Assembly (NCBI RefSeq): GCF_036711975.1 | Contig: NC_091975.1 | Span: 2,606,501 to 2,670,500 of the forward strand | DNA length: 64,000 nucleotides | Direction: 5' to 3' | Origin: Onthophagus taurus | Taxonomy: Eukaryota > Arthropoda > Insecta > Coleoptera > Scarabaeidae | In this document: positions 1-12,005 of the stretch, one piece after another | How the letters are laid out: every line of letters starts with the position of its first letter | How positions within the stretch are numbered: position 1 is the first letter of the stretch | Program-made: the position numbers and the translations under genes | The notes under the pieces: generated by a model | What the model saw: only the letters and a program-made list of their open reading frames with translations | Told to the model about the DNA's origin: nothing | Databases searched by the model: none

Positions 1-3000
1 ATACCTTTAAGGTATTAAAGGTGGACTTTGTTTTGGGAATGAACTTTTATGTAGACATTTAAAAAAAATTGGACGACTTAAACGTTTAAGCCGATTTTTT
101 TCTTTTGATGAACCACCCTCGGGAAAAAAATTACGAATTAAATTTAAAAGTAACTTTTTCATTTTAGCTTTTAACTTAATAAACCAATCTTTTATAAAAT
201 AAATTTTTTTCAGGTTGAAATCGAAAACGATAAATAACCACTGTTGTTGTATGTTTATATATCCATAGTACAACTCCTACATGTTCAGAGCTTTCACGGT
301 CCGTTGCTCACCGTATGGGTCAATAACTTTCGTTGACGACTCAAACAGACATTTTGTGTTCGTTACGTGTAAATTTTCGACTTCCGCAAACTTTATTTCC
401 GTTAATTTAAACACAGCAAATTTCAAATTTTTTTTGTTCAGTTAATAACAAAGTAAATAACGTCCTTTTTGTTCTCTTATTTATTGGTTCTCTGTCAATT
501 CGGGGAAAAGTTTTCAGAAGTGTCGTATATAGAAGGGGCCCCAACCTGATTGAAATACTTTTACAAAGGCTTTTGACAACAACGATGAAAGAAAACATTG
601 TGACGTAGTTTTCTTTATCGAGCGTGTTGGAAAATTTTCTTGCTTTGATCGTAACAATTTCTAGTTGGAAGAAAAAAATGTGATTGAAAATGAATTTGAT
701 GAGTTTTATAATAAAAATTTTAATTGAAATAACAAAACATAACCTATAATCGAGATGTGTCAAATTTTTGACACTTGTATAAATGTATAAATATTACCAA
801 CCTAAACAAGATATTTTTTTAATGCATTTTTATCTCATTTTAATGATTTAATTTTAATCAAATGTTACAGTATTAGTACATATTTAATAAATTAATGTAT
901 TTTCTTAACAAATTTTTAAAAAACTACATTTTCTTAGGGATAAATTAATTCATTATGTACTGCCATCTATTATCAGAAACAAATACTATTATATTATTAT
1001 TGTTAAGCATAATTTTGTGATATTTTAGGTTTAAATAAGTTTCAGTATCATTAATTCATTAAGATGTCTTTTCATTTTAATTCACTTCAAAAACAAGCAC
1101 AAATTCGTGTAGTTTAAAATTTAAGATTTTTAATTTGAGTTAGTTTTAAATCTGTCAATGTCAACAACAATAAATTATTAAATTATTTTTTTCCCTCAAT
1201 TCACTGTTTTAATTCAAATCAAATATTTTATTTTTATAATTCAAATAAATATTTAATTAGTTTCATTAATAAAAATTTTACTAAAATTCTAATTCTTTAA
1301 ATAATTCTTTTTTATTTTTTTTATCGTTACTTCCTGCCATCTATTATAGTAAATATGTACTATATTCTTAATGATAATTATTGACGTTTGACATTTTAAA
1401 AGAAATTTTAACCTCAATATAACCTAGATTCGGGATAATGATCAATTTATTTTGATATACTATAAAAAAACCTTAAAAACCAGCTGTAAGCAAGTATTTG
1501 GTGTTATAACACAAGAAATAACCTTTATTTTATCTTAGATTTATTCTAAAAACATTAACAATTAATTTGATTGTTGTTTTTTAAGGGATTCACTTTGTGT
1601 GATTTATCTGGAGCATAAAAACCTTTAACAGAACTAGAAGAATCGCAATTTATCGAATAATCGATGTTCGTTGATACTAAACTCGTAATATCCTTTTTTA
1701 TTGCTTGGATTTCATTCAAATAAAAGTAGATCTAACAATAAGATTATGTTCAGTGATTTAATACTTTGAAATTTGTAGAAACTGCGTATTAATAATTAAA
1801 ACTGATAGATTTATCATTTAGAAAATTGCTTAAAAAGCAAATAAAATAGATACCTCAATGAGTTTTAAAAAAAGTAGAAAATAAGCATAATCAGCGTGTT
1901 CTTCTAAATAATTTAATAATAACGACGCAAAAGACGTTGTTGTCGTCATTATCGTCGTTGTTGTTGTATAAACGTATTGTTTTTGGAACAATCGTTTTGC
2001 CAAACGACTTTCCTGAGGGTAAATTCGAAACGATCTAGGATTGGGGAAGCTGACGACCGACTAAAACTTTATCGGGTTTCCTTTTCAAACGGTTGTAAAA
2101 TGTGGAATAAAGTTTACTCAATTGTTATTACCGGTTGTAAGTTTCGAAATAATTAAACGTAAAATCTAAGAAAAATGATAAAGTTTAAATGATCTTCGTG
2201 CGAACAAGAAGGAGAGCGGATCGAATTCGCATGAATTGGATAGTAATAAGGTTCTTTCTAATGATCGGGTATTCGGTTATTATCCTCTAAACGACTTCCT
2301 GTTTGCAAACTTCCTTCCTGTAGTTGTGTTGAGATTCTACGAAAAAATCGCATTCAAATTCACTCTCCGTAGAGAACCTAAGCGTGTAATCAGGACTGTT
2401 TTGAACTTCCGGTTCGGTTAAACGTCTAATTTATTAGGATTATAAACTTTATTGTACACGAATCGAATTAAAATGATTTCAATTCGATTTTTGGTTTGAT
2501 TCTATTTATTTATTAAAGCAGATTTTATTGATTGTAAGATAGTTATGCTTAGTGAGATCGGGTTTATCTTTAATCTTCAAAGGTAAAACAGGAAACGGTT
2601 ATTTATATTTATACCCCACGGACATACGTTTAATATATTATGTATTTAAAGTTAGGATAATGGAACGAGTTTATGATTTGTGGCGTTGGTTTACCGTTGC
2701 GAATAATGTATACATTTTCAGAGAGATATCTTTAATTTTAATCGGGATAAATTAAACTTACCAAAGTACATAATTATTATTATACGAGGTTTGATCAATC
2801 CAGTTCTAATTTTACGTTTAAAATGTTGTTGTTGTGATTCCTTTTTAAATAAGTATATTTAAATTTATTATAACGAGTTAGATACTTAGTTTTATCGTTA
2901 TTTTAACCAAATGATACCCAAAAAAACGTTTTTGAACAATTTAAAAGTTCCCAAACATACATATTTAAAGAGGCAAAAACCCAACACCCGGTCACTTACA

Positions 3001-4204
3001 CACATAGATCTGTGTATGTGAATTTCAAATCGTTTCCCGAATTCTGTTTCGTTATTTATTTATTTACCCCTTATTTTTCGGTTTTGTTTTCGTTTATCGT
3101 CGCGCGGTCACGGTCAAATTTTATTCGGTAAACTTTAAGTAGTAAAAATTTTAATCGATTTACGTTCACCATCTGCAAAGTCGAGAAATACTTGAGAAGC
3201 GGATGTTAATGGTCTGTTTTAATTGGTTTACTGCCCGATGATAATTGCGGAATCAAAACCCAGGTTGCTTCTGGGAGTTAATGGGACGAAACATTAATCT
3301 AGTTTAACGAATCGGCTCGTTGCCCGGAGAATTATTAGCAGACAAATTGAATTTTCTCAATCTCAATATGTATAGGTAATCGAATAATCAGTTAAATTTG
3401 AAATAAAAATTATTATGTTTGGTTCGTATTTATCTAAACCACTCCTTTATTGACGTTTTTTTTTCTTGAAACGAGAGTGTAATGCACTCCGAGTACAAAC
3501 GTGTTTAGCCGCACCTTTTCACACAATAATTTTTTTCAGTTTCGCTTCTTTAAAGAGGAGTGGTTCCAATTTCATAATTGCTTTTAAGTTATCATCAAAA
3601 CAACCCACCATTAACTTTTACTTTTCCCTTCATTATTAACCATACAAAATTATTATCAAAAAATAAATATTTTAATTTCGATTTGATTAGGATAACGAAG
3701 AAAGCAAGGAGAGTGTCGCTGCTGCTGCTACGTCCCATGACAAATTGAAAAGTCGTAAAAAAACGTAACCTTCGGCTTCGGCTTCGTGTTACCGTATTGG
3801 CAATATTCGCAAACTTAATTCGGAGAACGGTTTATAGGCGCAAATAAATCACTATGTCGTAGCGATACGACTTAACCTTGGCGAAACCAAAGTAGCCAAA
3901 CCGTTGGTTGTACAGAGTTAAAGCTTTTATTTCTTCAAAAAAAGCATGAAAAAATCTTTCTACTAACTTATTTTTAAAAAATAAGTGCTGAACTTAATTA
4001 AATAATAATAAAATAATTTATGCTACACTTTCTCGCATTTTTATATGACATCGATGGAGTAATTATTTAGGTCTTTCTAATTAGCACTGAATTTGTCATT
4101 TTGTTGAATTTGTTACAAAAATTAATATGTTGATTATCAAAAAAGTTCTGAAACGGATAAAAAAAAGTTGTAATTTTGGGTTATTCTTTGTAGTTTTATG
4201 TTGA

Positions 4205-4330
4205 TATGGATCGATGTAGCGTCCCGATCGCAAGCGACCTAGGCTTAAGTATCATACGTCAATGATAACTTTGTATTTTTATGTTGACACAGTATCGATG
4301 TATTGCCTCAACCGCAAACGATGTTACAAA
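4205..4330 (-). repeat. Outlying copy of the GC-cored 86-bp repeat family
   Basis: On the minus strand this stretch reads like the family core (gcctaggtcgcttgcgatcg followed by gctacatcgat), with a second, more diverged core about 85 bp away. The same core forms arrays at 16.6-17.0 kb and 48.2-48.7 kb. Only one to two degenerate monomers remain here. Confidence 0.55.
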
Positions 4331-5784
4331 GACTTCGTCTACTCCTCTTTACATCCTTGATAAACTGAAGAACGCACAATATCTATCATCCCTTGATATC
4401 AAGTCTTCTTAGCAAGTTCTTATGTTTTTACAATTCGAAAACTAATGCTATGAGAAAATGTGATTGATAAAATTGTAACAGACAAACAAAATTTCAAAAT
4501 AAACAAAAAAACGATAAATTTGGAGGGATAATAAACACAGAAGTGCTTTGACCCAGTTAGTTTCATTATCGGACGTTACACTTTTATACAAACGGAGAAT
4601 AACGAACGTTAGTGACGTCATCCGTTGCCTTCGATTTGTTTGTTATGTTTTAAAAAATAATTGTAAAAAAAAAGGCGAGGTAGGTAGAGTTCAAAGAAAT
4701 TTTTCTTGCTAACTAACCGAATGAAGAGAAAGACAAACTCGATATCTTTTTAAAATAATCACCTCTCGAAAACCACCCACACATCTCTCGTTTGGAATTT
4801 ATCACTTATTGTTGTTAAAGAATCAACCTTCCATTTTTACTCATACACGAATCATCTTGTTAAATTTATGATGAAATTTTTTTTATTTAAAGTTAACATT
4901 TTTAGCAATATATTTCGATTATTTTAATAAAACTTCGACCTACTGACATTAATTTTTACCAATTATCCTATATCCATATTGAATTGAATACTTTAACGAG
5001 ACGCTCGTTACCCAATTGTTCCTCCCAGAAGAGGGATGGAAATGTAGGTCACAATTTACGGGGATAAATTCGAATATTATATACAAAGGGTGTATAGAAT
5101 TTTACAATTTATAGTTATTCGAGGAAATGATGAATGATGATTTTTGTTGATGTGCGGTGTTTTATTTGCCGTTTTATTCAGCATTTTATTTGTCGTTTTG
5201 TGGGGGGCAATGAACGTTCATTGCTATCGTTAAAAAGAAGTCGCCCGATGATGAGAACGTTTGATGTTTGCCTTTCACTTACGTTTTATCTCGCGTGCGC
5301 GGATATAGACGACGTTAATCTTATTTACCCCGAGTAATAATATCGCTTTAGATTCAAAACAAACTTTTAAAAAACTTCTAAATTTCAAATGTATCTCATA
5401 ATTCGTTTTTTGTAATAATCTAACTCTTCTAAATTATACGCTTTGCATTCTGTTTGAAAACAATTCCAAGAATTTCCTAACGTGATTAACATAATGTACA
5501 GGTTATTATTTTTCGAGTTGCGTTTTTGAACGGTTTCAACGAAATAGTACCTCGCATGTTTAACGAATGAACTGTAATTACTTAATACATGGTTTGTGTT
5601 AATAACAAGTTCGCACGTGACTAAACCATTCCAAAATTGTTTTTTCTTGTTTTTTTTGAAACATACATTGGTGGATAGTCGAAGAAGTAAATACGTTTGC
5701 ACATTCCGTCCTGTTTCCGGAACCTGAAAAGAAGCAAAAACGTACAGCCGGTCGGATCGTTCTCTTTGTGACGTAATCGTGCAG

Positions 5785-5894
5785 ATATCCGCGAGGAGTT
5801 GTGCGGGACGAAGTGGCCCCCTCACGTTGACCTTGACCCCGGGGATTCGTTCATCCCGGACTGGTTCACCGGAGGAACCCAGCTCAGTGACCTG
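5785..5894 (+). other. Possible coding exon in a GC-rich island
   Basis: A stretch much richer in G+C than its surroundings lies between a plausible acceptor (cgtgcag at 5778-5784) and a plausible donor (gtaaag at 5895). Reading in phase 2 it is open and gives a peptide with segments such as CGTKWPPHVDLDPGDSF and IPDWFTGGTQLSDL, which look like real protein but which I do not recognise. A longer open frame also exists on the opposite strand, so the orientation is uncertain. A second GC-richer open stretch starts near 6157 after another acceptor-like site and encodes an acidic/basic segment ending in SFYLPHSPYFQ. These could be exons of a gene with long introns that leaves the window, or chance. 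Confidence 0.25.
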
Positions 5895-7561
5895 GTAAAG
5901 CATCCAAAGAGGCAGTCTCGAACCAAGAAAGAGACGCAAATTCCATAGATTAGATAACGTTTTCCACGTTTCTTTTTTTTAATACCACTTTGAGTTCTTC
6001 TCTAAATGCGGATAGCTCATTTTTCTTAGCTAACAGGCGGGCGGTAAATTTGATGTGCTCCTACTGCATCTTTTTATGGGTTTAGAGGTCGTTAAGACAA
6101 CGCATAAACGCGAGTGTGAATCGCGTTAAAACTGAAAATAATATTAAAATCTAAAGTGGATGCGAAGGACAACGACGACGGAGGAAAAATCCGTCGCGAA
6201 GACAAGAAATGGGGCGGCGGTATCGAGCTGATCGGCGAGTCCTTTTATCTCCCACATTCGCCTTATTTCCAGGACAACTTTCCAATCAACCCAACAACGA
6301 CTCTATGCACGTTATTACCCGCACAAAGATCTTTTATACACGAATTAAACGTTATACACCGCAGTAGCGTTTCCTTATTGGTCATAAAAACATTTGAGAA
6401 AGTTGTTTTAATCGGAAGCTGATTTTTAAGATTTAAACTTAACACTTTCTAAAGTTAGCTAATTTACTAGTATTAAAGAAATCAAGTAGAGATAATAAAT
6501 GATAAGTAAACCTCAAAAATTAGAAATAAAAGATCAAAATGACATATTAAAATGTCAAAATGACAGGTTAAATGTCAAAGTGACAAATGTTATTAAATTA
6601 ATTCAAATGCACTGTTCTCAATCGTGTTTACTACCAAAGTTGATATTACCTCATTGATTAAAGTGTCATTATTGCTACATCAACTGCCTAAGATGCGCAA
6701 AACATGACGTTGTATCCTAAGAGCGTCACTGAACATCTCCCATCGTATTAAAAAATGCAAGAGAACTTTTACTTTAATTCCTACTACTAGGTATTAGTCC
6801 TTCCATTACTTTCTGAATTCTATATGTTACTTTATCATCTGGGAACGCACCATCTGTTTGAATATATGTATGTAGAATGTTGAATATACAATAAATTGAT
6901 TCATGTTATTGATTTCAATTTTTTGACACTTAAAATTGAGGTTATGTTCGAGCTTTTACAAGTTGAATGAATATCTTATATTAAAAATATAGAAATAAAT
7001 TTTAACTCAACCTCTATAAAAGCACTTTAAATTACAATTCAATTAATTTAAAATTAATAAAACAATTAACATTTAAATTAAAAATAACGGCGTTATTTAA
7101 TAAATTTTCCAATAGATGGAGTGAAAAATAGACAAAGTTGAAATATATATAAAAACATGTGATATCATTGATTCATGAAAACATTTTATAGTAAAATATA
7201 TACACAGGAGAAGTCTATTTAACACGTTAACGACCAGTCCTAAATTTTGTAAATTTACGTCTGGACCGGAGTAGTTTTTTGTTGAATGCTAGCACAAGGA
7301 AGTACAATAATATTTTTTCTTTGGACAATAACTTGTTTGGAAAGAGTTTTCAATAAAAAAAACATGTGCACCAAATTGGTACACGCAGTCTGATTAAAAA
7401 GAAATATATGTTAAGTTTACCATAGACCATGTGTACCATAGTGGGTCTCGACCAAAATCATTTATTCTACATTTTAGTTAAAAATAAAACAACATATTCC
7501 ATTATGAATGTAAAATAACATTTTCAGTATACAAAAAAATATAAATACGTAACATTATTAT

Positions 7562-9328
7562 TTAATTAACGAACGAAGTATGGCGCTCAAAAAAACAACT
7601 TACACACATATACGTCGCATTTTCAGAGCATGCACGGCAAAAAGAATAAACTTTTTTGGCATTTTTCATCGCCGAATGACGCCCTTCTCTTTCTGAGTAC
7701 TTTTTATAGCAAGCTGAACACCTGCCCCGAGTTTTTTTATTTTCTATAGAGTGTTGCACTTGATTTTCAGTTTTGGGTTGGTTTTCCACAGCCAATAAGG
7801 CACAAACGATATTTTCGCGAAATTCTGTGATACTCATGTTCTTTCCAGTTACTTCTTTGAACACGACCATGGCATTAACTAGAACAGTGTTTGTCAATAG
7901 TTCAACTACAATTTTCCGGTACCATTTGATCCCTCGGCGTACTGGAGAACTATAGGAAGCTTTTTGATCTGAAATATCAATAAAGCCTTTAGCTGTATTA
8001 TATTCCACTATGGTTGATGGTTTTAGAACAGAGCCTCTTTTCGTTGGAACTTCAACCATTTCTGGGACAGCTCTCGTTGTCAGAAATAGAACATCGCGCT
8101 TATCTTTCCATTTTGCTACTACAACTTTTGTGTTGCTTTGTTGCATCTTTATTTCGCCCTTTTTCAATTTGGCACTTGTGACTGCCTTCGGATTAAGTTT
8201 TCGGTTTTGACGCAAAGTACCAACCAAATGTGTTTGGTTATCATTCAGTTCATGTGCTAGACCAACACTTGTATAGAAGTTGTCAGTATAAAGGGTTCTT
8301 CCCGTATTGAGAAGAGGTTCCATCAGTTCCATGACTACTCTTGTAGCCAATGGCTTATCAGAGGTTTTTATACCACCACCACCGCCATATATTTTAACTG
8401 AATAAGTATAGCCTCCATCAACACAAAGTTTAAAAAGTTTGACACCGTACTTGTGTCTTTTGCCTGGAATGTACTGGAGGAAGCTTAACCTGCCCCGAAA
8501 TGGAACCATTGTCTCATCGATGCATATCTTGTCCTTTGGATTGCAAAGATGTTGAAATTTTCTATTTAACATCTGTACAAGTGGAGAAATCTTATATAAT
8601 CTGTCACCTGATGGGCAATTTTCATTATCAGAAATGTGTAGGAAATGTAACAATGCCTCAAATCGATTTCTACTCATGCGACCCAACTTTGCAACTTCGC
8701 TTTTATAAAGGACCTTTTTACTCCAATAATCTCGAAGCGTAGGTTTTTGATCAAGTCCCATCCAAATAATAATGCCAAAAAAACGCATAAGTTCATGTGC
8801 ATCTGTATCATACCACTTAGACACAATGGAGTGTTCACTGACTGTCTCTTCACATATACCATTTAGTATCTGTTGTTCGGCGTATCTGTTTGTTTCCGTA
8901 ACTAGTAAATCTTGAACTTCTTTGTCGAAAAATAAGAGGAAAAAATCAACAGGGTTTTGGTGATTGATTTTTTCTTGTCGAAATCCGGGTCTTCCAGAAT
9001 ATACAAATTTATTGAGTTTATCAGATACACAAACTTCACTCCACACTACATAATTACTTCTTGGAGCAACAACAGAATCGTCACTTGAATCTTTTCCAGG
9101 TGAATTAGGCCTATTACTAGGCCCAGGTGTAGGTTCTATTTTTCTTTTTTTACTTGGCAAAATAATGTCATTACTAGTTGTACTAGACTCAGAGTTCGAA
9201 CCTTCGTCTACTTTGAATGTGCGGTCTGCATCTGAATCATCGTATGTGCTTTCGATTTCACTACATTCAAAGTCGCTCTCTTCCAATATTCGTCGAAGTT
9301 CTTCATCAGATAGTTCTTTGCGCGTCAT
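7562..9328 (-). CDS. piggyBac transposase, intact
   Basis: This single-exon frame encodes 588 aa. The ATG at 9328 is chosen because the upstream in-frame codon (9349) is GTG. PiggyBac transposases excise and insert DNA at TTAA without leaving footprints. After an acidic N-terminus (EELRRILEESDFE) comes a PGBD-type DDE domain. Aspartates in CIDETMVPFRGR (about residue 270), LYTDNFYTS (about 346) and FIDISDQKASY (about 451) fall where the catalytic triad lies in the founding enzyme (268/346/447). The C-terminus has a cysteine-rich zinc-binding domain (CSACYKKYS, CRAC, CVSC) that in this family binds the transposon ends. The length matches full-length piggyBac transposases (about 594 aa). No interior stops or introns are seen. 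A domesticated PGBD gene is unlikely because the terminal repeats are intact. Confidence 0.94.
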   Translation of the reverse strand: MTRKELSDEELRRILEESDFECSEIESTYDDSDADRTFKVDEGSNSESSTTSNDIILPSKKRKIEPTPGPSNRPNSPGKDSSDDSVVAPRSNYVVWSEVCVSDKLNKFVYSGRPGFRQEKINHQNPVDFFLLFFDKEVQDLLVTETNRYAEQQILNGICEETVSEHSIVSKWYDTDAHELMRFFGIIIWMGLDQKPTLRDYWSKKVLYKSEVAKLGRMSRNRFEALLHFLHISDNENCPSGDRLYKISPLVQMLNRKFQHLCNPKDKICIDETMVPFRGRLSFLQYIPGKRHKYGVKLFKLCVDGGYTYSVKIYGGGGGIKTSDKPLATRVVMELMEPLLNTGRTLYTDNFYTSVGLAHELNDNQTHLVGTLRQNRKLNPKAVTSAKLKKGEIKMQQSNTKVVVAKWKDKRDVLFLTTRAVPEMVEVPTKRGSVLKPSTIVEYNTAKGFIDISDQKASYSSPVRRGIKWYRKIVVELLTNTVLVNAMVVFKEVTGKNMSITEFRENIVCALLAVENQPKTENQVQHSIENKKTRGRCSACYKKYSEREGRHSAMKNAKKVYSFCRACSENATYMCVSCFFERHTSFVN

Positions 9329-9572
9329 ATTTCTATTATACAGATACACACAACCAAAACACTTAATAAATCACATATAATCACTATAGAAGAAAGCAGT
9401 ACAGTAGCCTACAACAACAATAAAATGAATTCTAACCTAAAATTTGACGTTTGTTGTTGACGGCACATTTGCAGATTTGACTGCATTTGACGTTAAAAAT
9501 TCAATGACCAATTCAATAATATTCCATTCTTATAAAATTATATTAAACTTATTAAATTAACAATAATGACTT

Positions 9573-9684
9573 TTTATAGTTTTTTTCAAATAAAACAGGC
9601 TTCAACACTATTTTTTATCCTCTAAAAGCATAAGGAGGATAAAAAATAGTGTTGAATCCTGTTTTATTTGAAAAAATTATAAAA
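9573..9684. repeat. Long near-perfect hairpin inside the piggyBac right arm
   Basis: Two arms of about 50 nt (9573-9622 and 9634-9684) are reverse complements with only a few mismatches, separated by an 11-nt loop. The arms carry ttcaacactattttttatcc and its complement. The hairpin lies upstream of the transposase start and inside the right terminal region. Confidence 0.85.
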
Positions 9685-9971
9685 TTACGAGGATTATCCT
9701 CATTATCAAGGTATTATAAGAAGAATAATGCCTTTTTTTAAACGCTGTAATAAATAAAAAAACCACAAATGATTTTTCCAACCCAAGGCTATCTTGTATT
9801 TCCCAGGTACCAGATCTACCAAACACCGTATAATTAAACACTATAGCTGCGTCCCTGTTAGGCCCACACGAGTTGAAACATTACATTTTCCTGTGTCCAA
9901 ATAGGGTCACGCGGTCTCCCCAGAAATCAGAGTGCGCACCAATATGGTGCACATGGTCGTTAACGTGTTAA

Positions 9972-12005
9972 TGACAGTTCAGTGTGGGGTAGTTTTAACC
10001 TCAATTCGTTTCCTATTATAAAGGGGGATTTTATCGATTCTATTGTATCGTTTAAGTGCATTTGCGAGCAAAATGGACAGGTTTTGAAAAGGGTCGTAGA
10101 TAACCTGCCGGTGATGTAAGGTGAATTGATTGAGTCGAAACAAAATTTTGACACAAAACAGGTTAGAATTTTGACATATTTAAAATACGAAATTAATTTT
10201 TTTAATTATGAGTAATTCGATTTGATTCGTTATCGCTTCGGCAGGTGTCCGAACATTACGAAATATCGTGGGGGCTCCGAAGGTCCCTTCCCTTAGTTAT
10301 TTTCGAAACTATGCCATTGCCGGTGTTAAAAATAAGCGTATTACGTGTTACAAAAGCGCACGCAACAGCGATCGAAAAGTGAACGTACCCGAAAACGTAG
10401 CGAACGCAAAACACGCGGACGTGTTTTCGTTTTGACAGCAAAAACCGTTATTGAAACGATCAAAATTTTATTTATTTCTATTAAAGTAACCTTTATTTTA
10501 TCTAATTCTATATAAAATTCGATTCCAATACGGTATCTATTAGGGAATCAAACATTTTTCGCGTAGCCTTCTGTCTATGTATGACCGCCATATTGGTTTT
10601 TAACCAATGTATGTACACAAATCGAACGGTGGTAAAATGAAATTGATAGAAAATTTGGCCGCACCGAAGGCGGTACTTGCCTTTGTTGTAAAGTAGGGAT
10701 ACCCCTATTGTAAACACAAGGCCGTGGAGAAGTGTATACACTGCCATTGATGTTTCCGCATTTGTGAACAGTTTCTACCACACGAGGACACTGTAACGCG
10801 TTTGCGGTGGAACTGTTCGACTCCGAGTCGTAGTAGTACGATCATTCAGAGAGCATTTACCATTCCTCCAGTCCCTGACATGCGCAGGTAGACGAAGACG
10901 CAAGAATCAACCAAAAGAGATATATTCCAATCCCTAATATGAGAACTAAAAAAAATTAATCACTTTAAAATGAGATAGAGACCAATTCAACTATCTAAAT
11001 TTCTATCCTAATATTATTGTAATATATACATACATGTGTATACTAGATTATGAATGAAATTATTGGTTGTACTATTGTAAACATGACGTTTGTTTGTTAT
11101 CTAGCAGCGTAAAGGTCATGTAATTTTATCACTTTTCTATTGACCATGGTTAGGAACGTTCACGTGAATATTACACGTTTATCGGCAAAAGTAAATAAAT
11201 ATTACGTAACGTTTGATAAAGCGAATTATTTTTGGAATTATATGATTTAAAAGGTACAACAAAGTCAAGAAACATCTCTTGGAACGCACAACCGTTTATT
11301 CTACGAGGTATTAAATTCTATGCACGCCATTCCTGTTTCCTGCATAAACCAGCGAATTATTCTAATGCACTATTCGTCTTTAACTTGTACGGTTTGCAAT
11401 TACTAGACGCGCGATCATCGTGGCATTTCAATTCAACTTAACCAACGACAACCTTTTGATTCCACCAGAATTCTATGTTGTTCTATTAGTTGTTATAATA
11501 CGTTTATGTATGTACCTAGTAGAAGGAAAAGATGTTCGCGCGGAATTGCATTACAACTTACTAATTTAAACTTAGGCACGTTCTTGTTTCGTCTTCAAAC
11601 GTGTTCGTGATGTTACGTGACCTCAACTTCGCACACATATGTAATATATAAAGAGAGTTGTTATCTTTGTTATTTTCTTGAAATCGATTGTTGGCTTCGG
11701 TTTGATAATAAAACGTAACGGGAGCTTTTTTCTTCCGCGTTCGTAAAGAACATCGCGTTTTGAATAAATTTATTTTATTCTAAGGATTTTATTTCTCGAC
11801 ATACCTAGCAAATACCATTAATTATGGGGTAGATATGTTGGATAATTACTTAATATGTCTACTGCAGTAATAAAAATGTGAGTAAACTTGATTACAGTGA
11901 AGATTCCTTGAGAGTAGGCAGGAATCTCAGGTCAACGTTGTCAATCTATGCTTGCCAAACATCAAATTTCGTTTTGATGCTCTCCTTGAAGGTTTTTTTG
12001 TTTAT
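9972..12005. other. Intergenic, no gene recognised
   Basis: Short open frames (for example around 10256-10781) have no protein-like features. A TATA-like string (atatataaag, near 11645) sits after a moderately GC-richer stretch, but no coding exon follows that I can support. The region near 10730-10900 is less A+T rich and could be a promoter or 5-prime exon of an unidentified transcript. Confidence 0.4.

Larger units (their letters stand above)
1..7218. other. A+T-rich region with no firm gene
   Basis: No reading frame here carries a recognisable domain, and the short ORFs look like chance frames in A+T-rich DNA. The stretch holds simple triplet-like repeats near 1920-1970, two motifs resembling insect CTCF sites (959-970 and 1333-1344), one partial copy of the GC-cored satellite family (about 4205-4330) and two GC-richer islands (about 5690-5940 and 6150-6260). 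It could be the intron or flank of a gene outside the window. I cannot assign it. Confidence 0.5.
7223..9967 (-). mobile_element. Complete piggyBac-family DNA transposon
   Basis: The element is 2,745 bp long and bounded by perfect 14-bp terminal inverted repeats: cacgttaacgacca at 7223-7236 and its exact reverse complement at 9954-9967. Each end is flanked by TTAA (7219-7222 and 9968-9971), the target duplication specific to piggyBac elements. Near each end is a palindromic subterminal motif (gtgcaccaaattggtacac at 7366-7384; gcaccaatatggtgc at 9936-9950). The transposase frame is uninterrupted. Perfect ends, a perfect TTAA duplication and an intact frame suggest recent insertion and possible autonomy; activity itself cannot be read from sequence. 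It inserted into otherwise non-coding DNA. Confidence 0.93.

Noticed and set aside
2236-2755. Short plus-strand ORFs as small genes
   Set aside because: Composition is that of random A+T-rich DNA; no signal peptide, domain or splice support.
5385-5939. 184-codon open frame on the minus strand
   Set aside because: Its right part mirrors the GC-rich island and its left part is low-complexity A+T sequence; no family resemblance and no clear start context. Kept only as a caveat to the plus-strand exon candidate.
11580-11760. TATA-box promoter (atatataaag) of an unknown gene
   Set aside because: No exon, ORF or splice donor that I can support follows; A+T-rich DNA gives such strings by chance.
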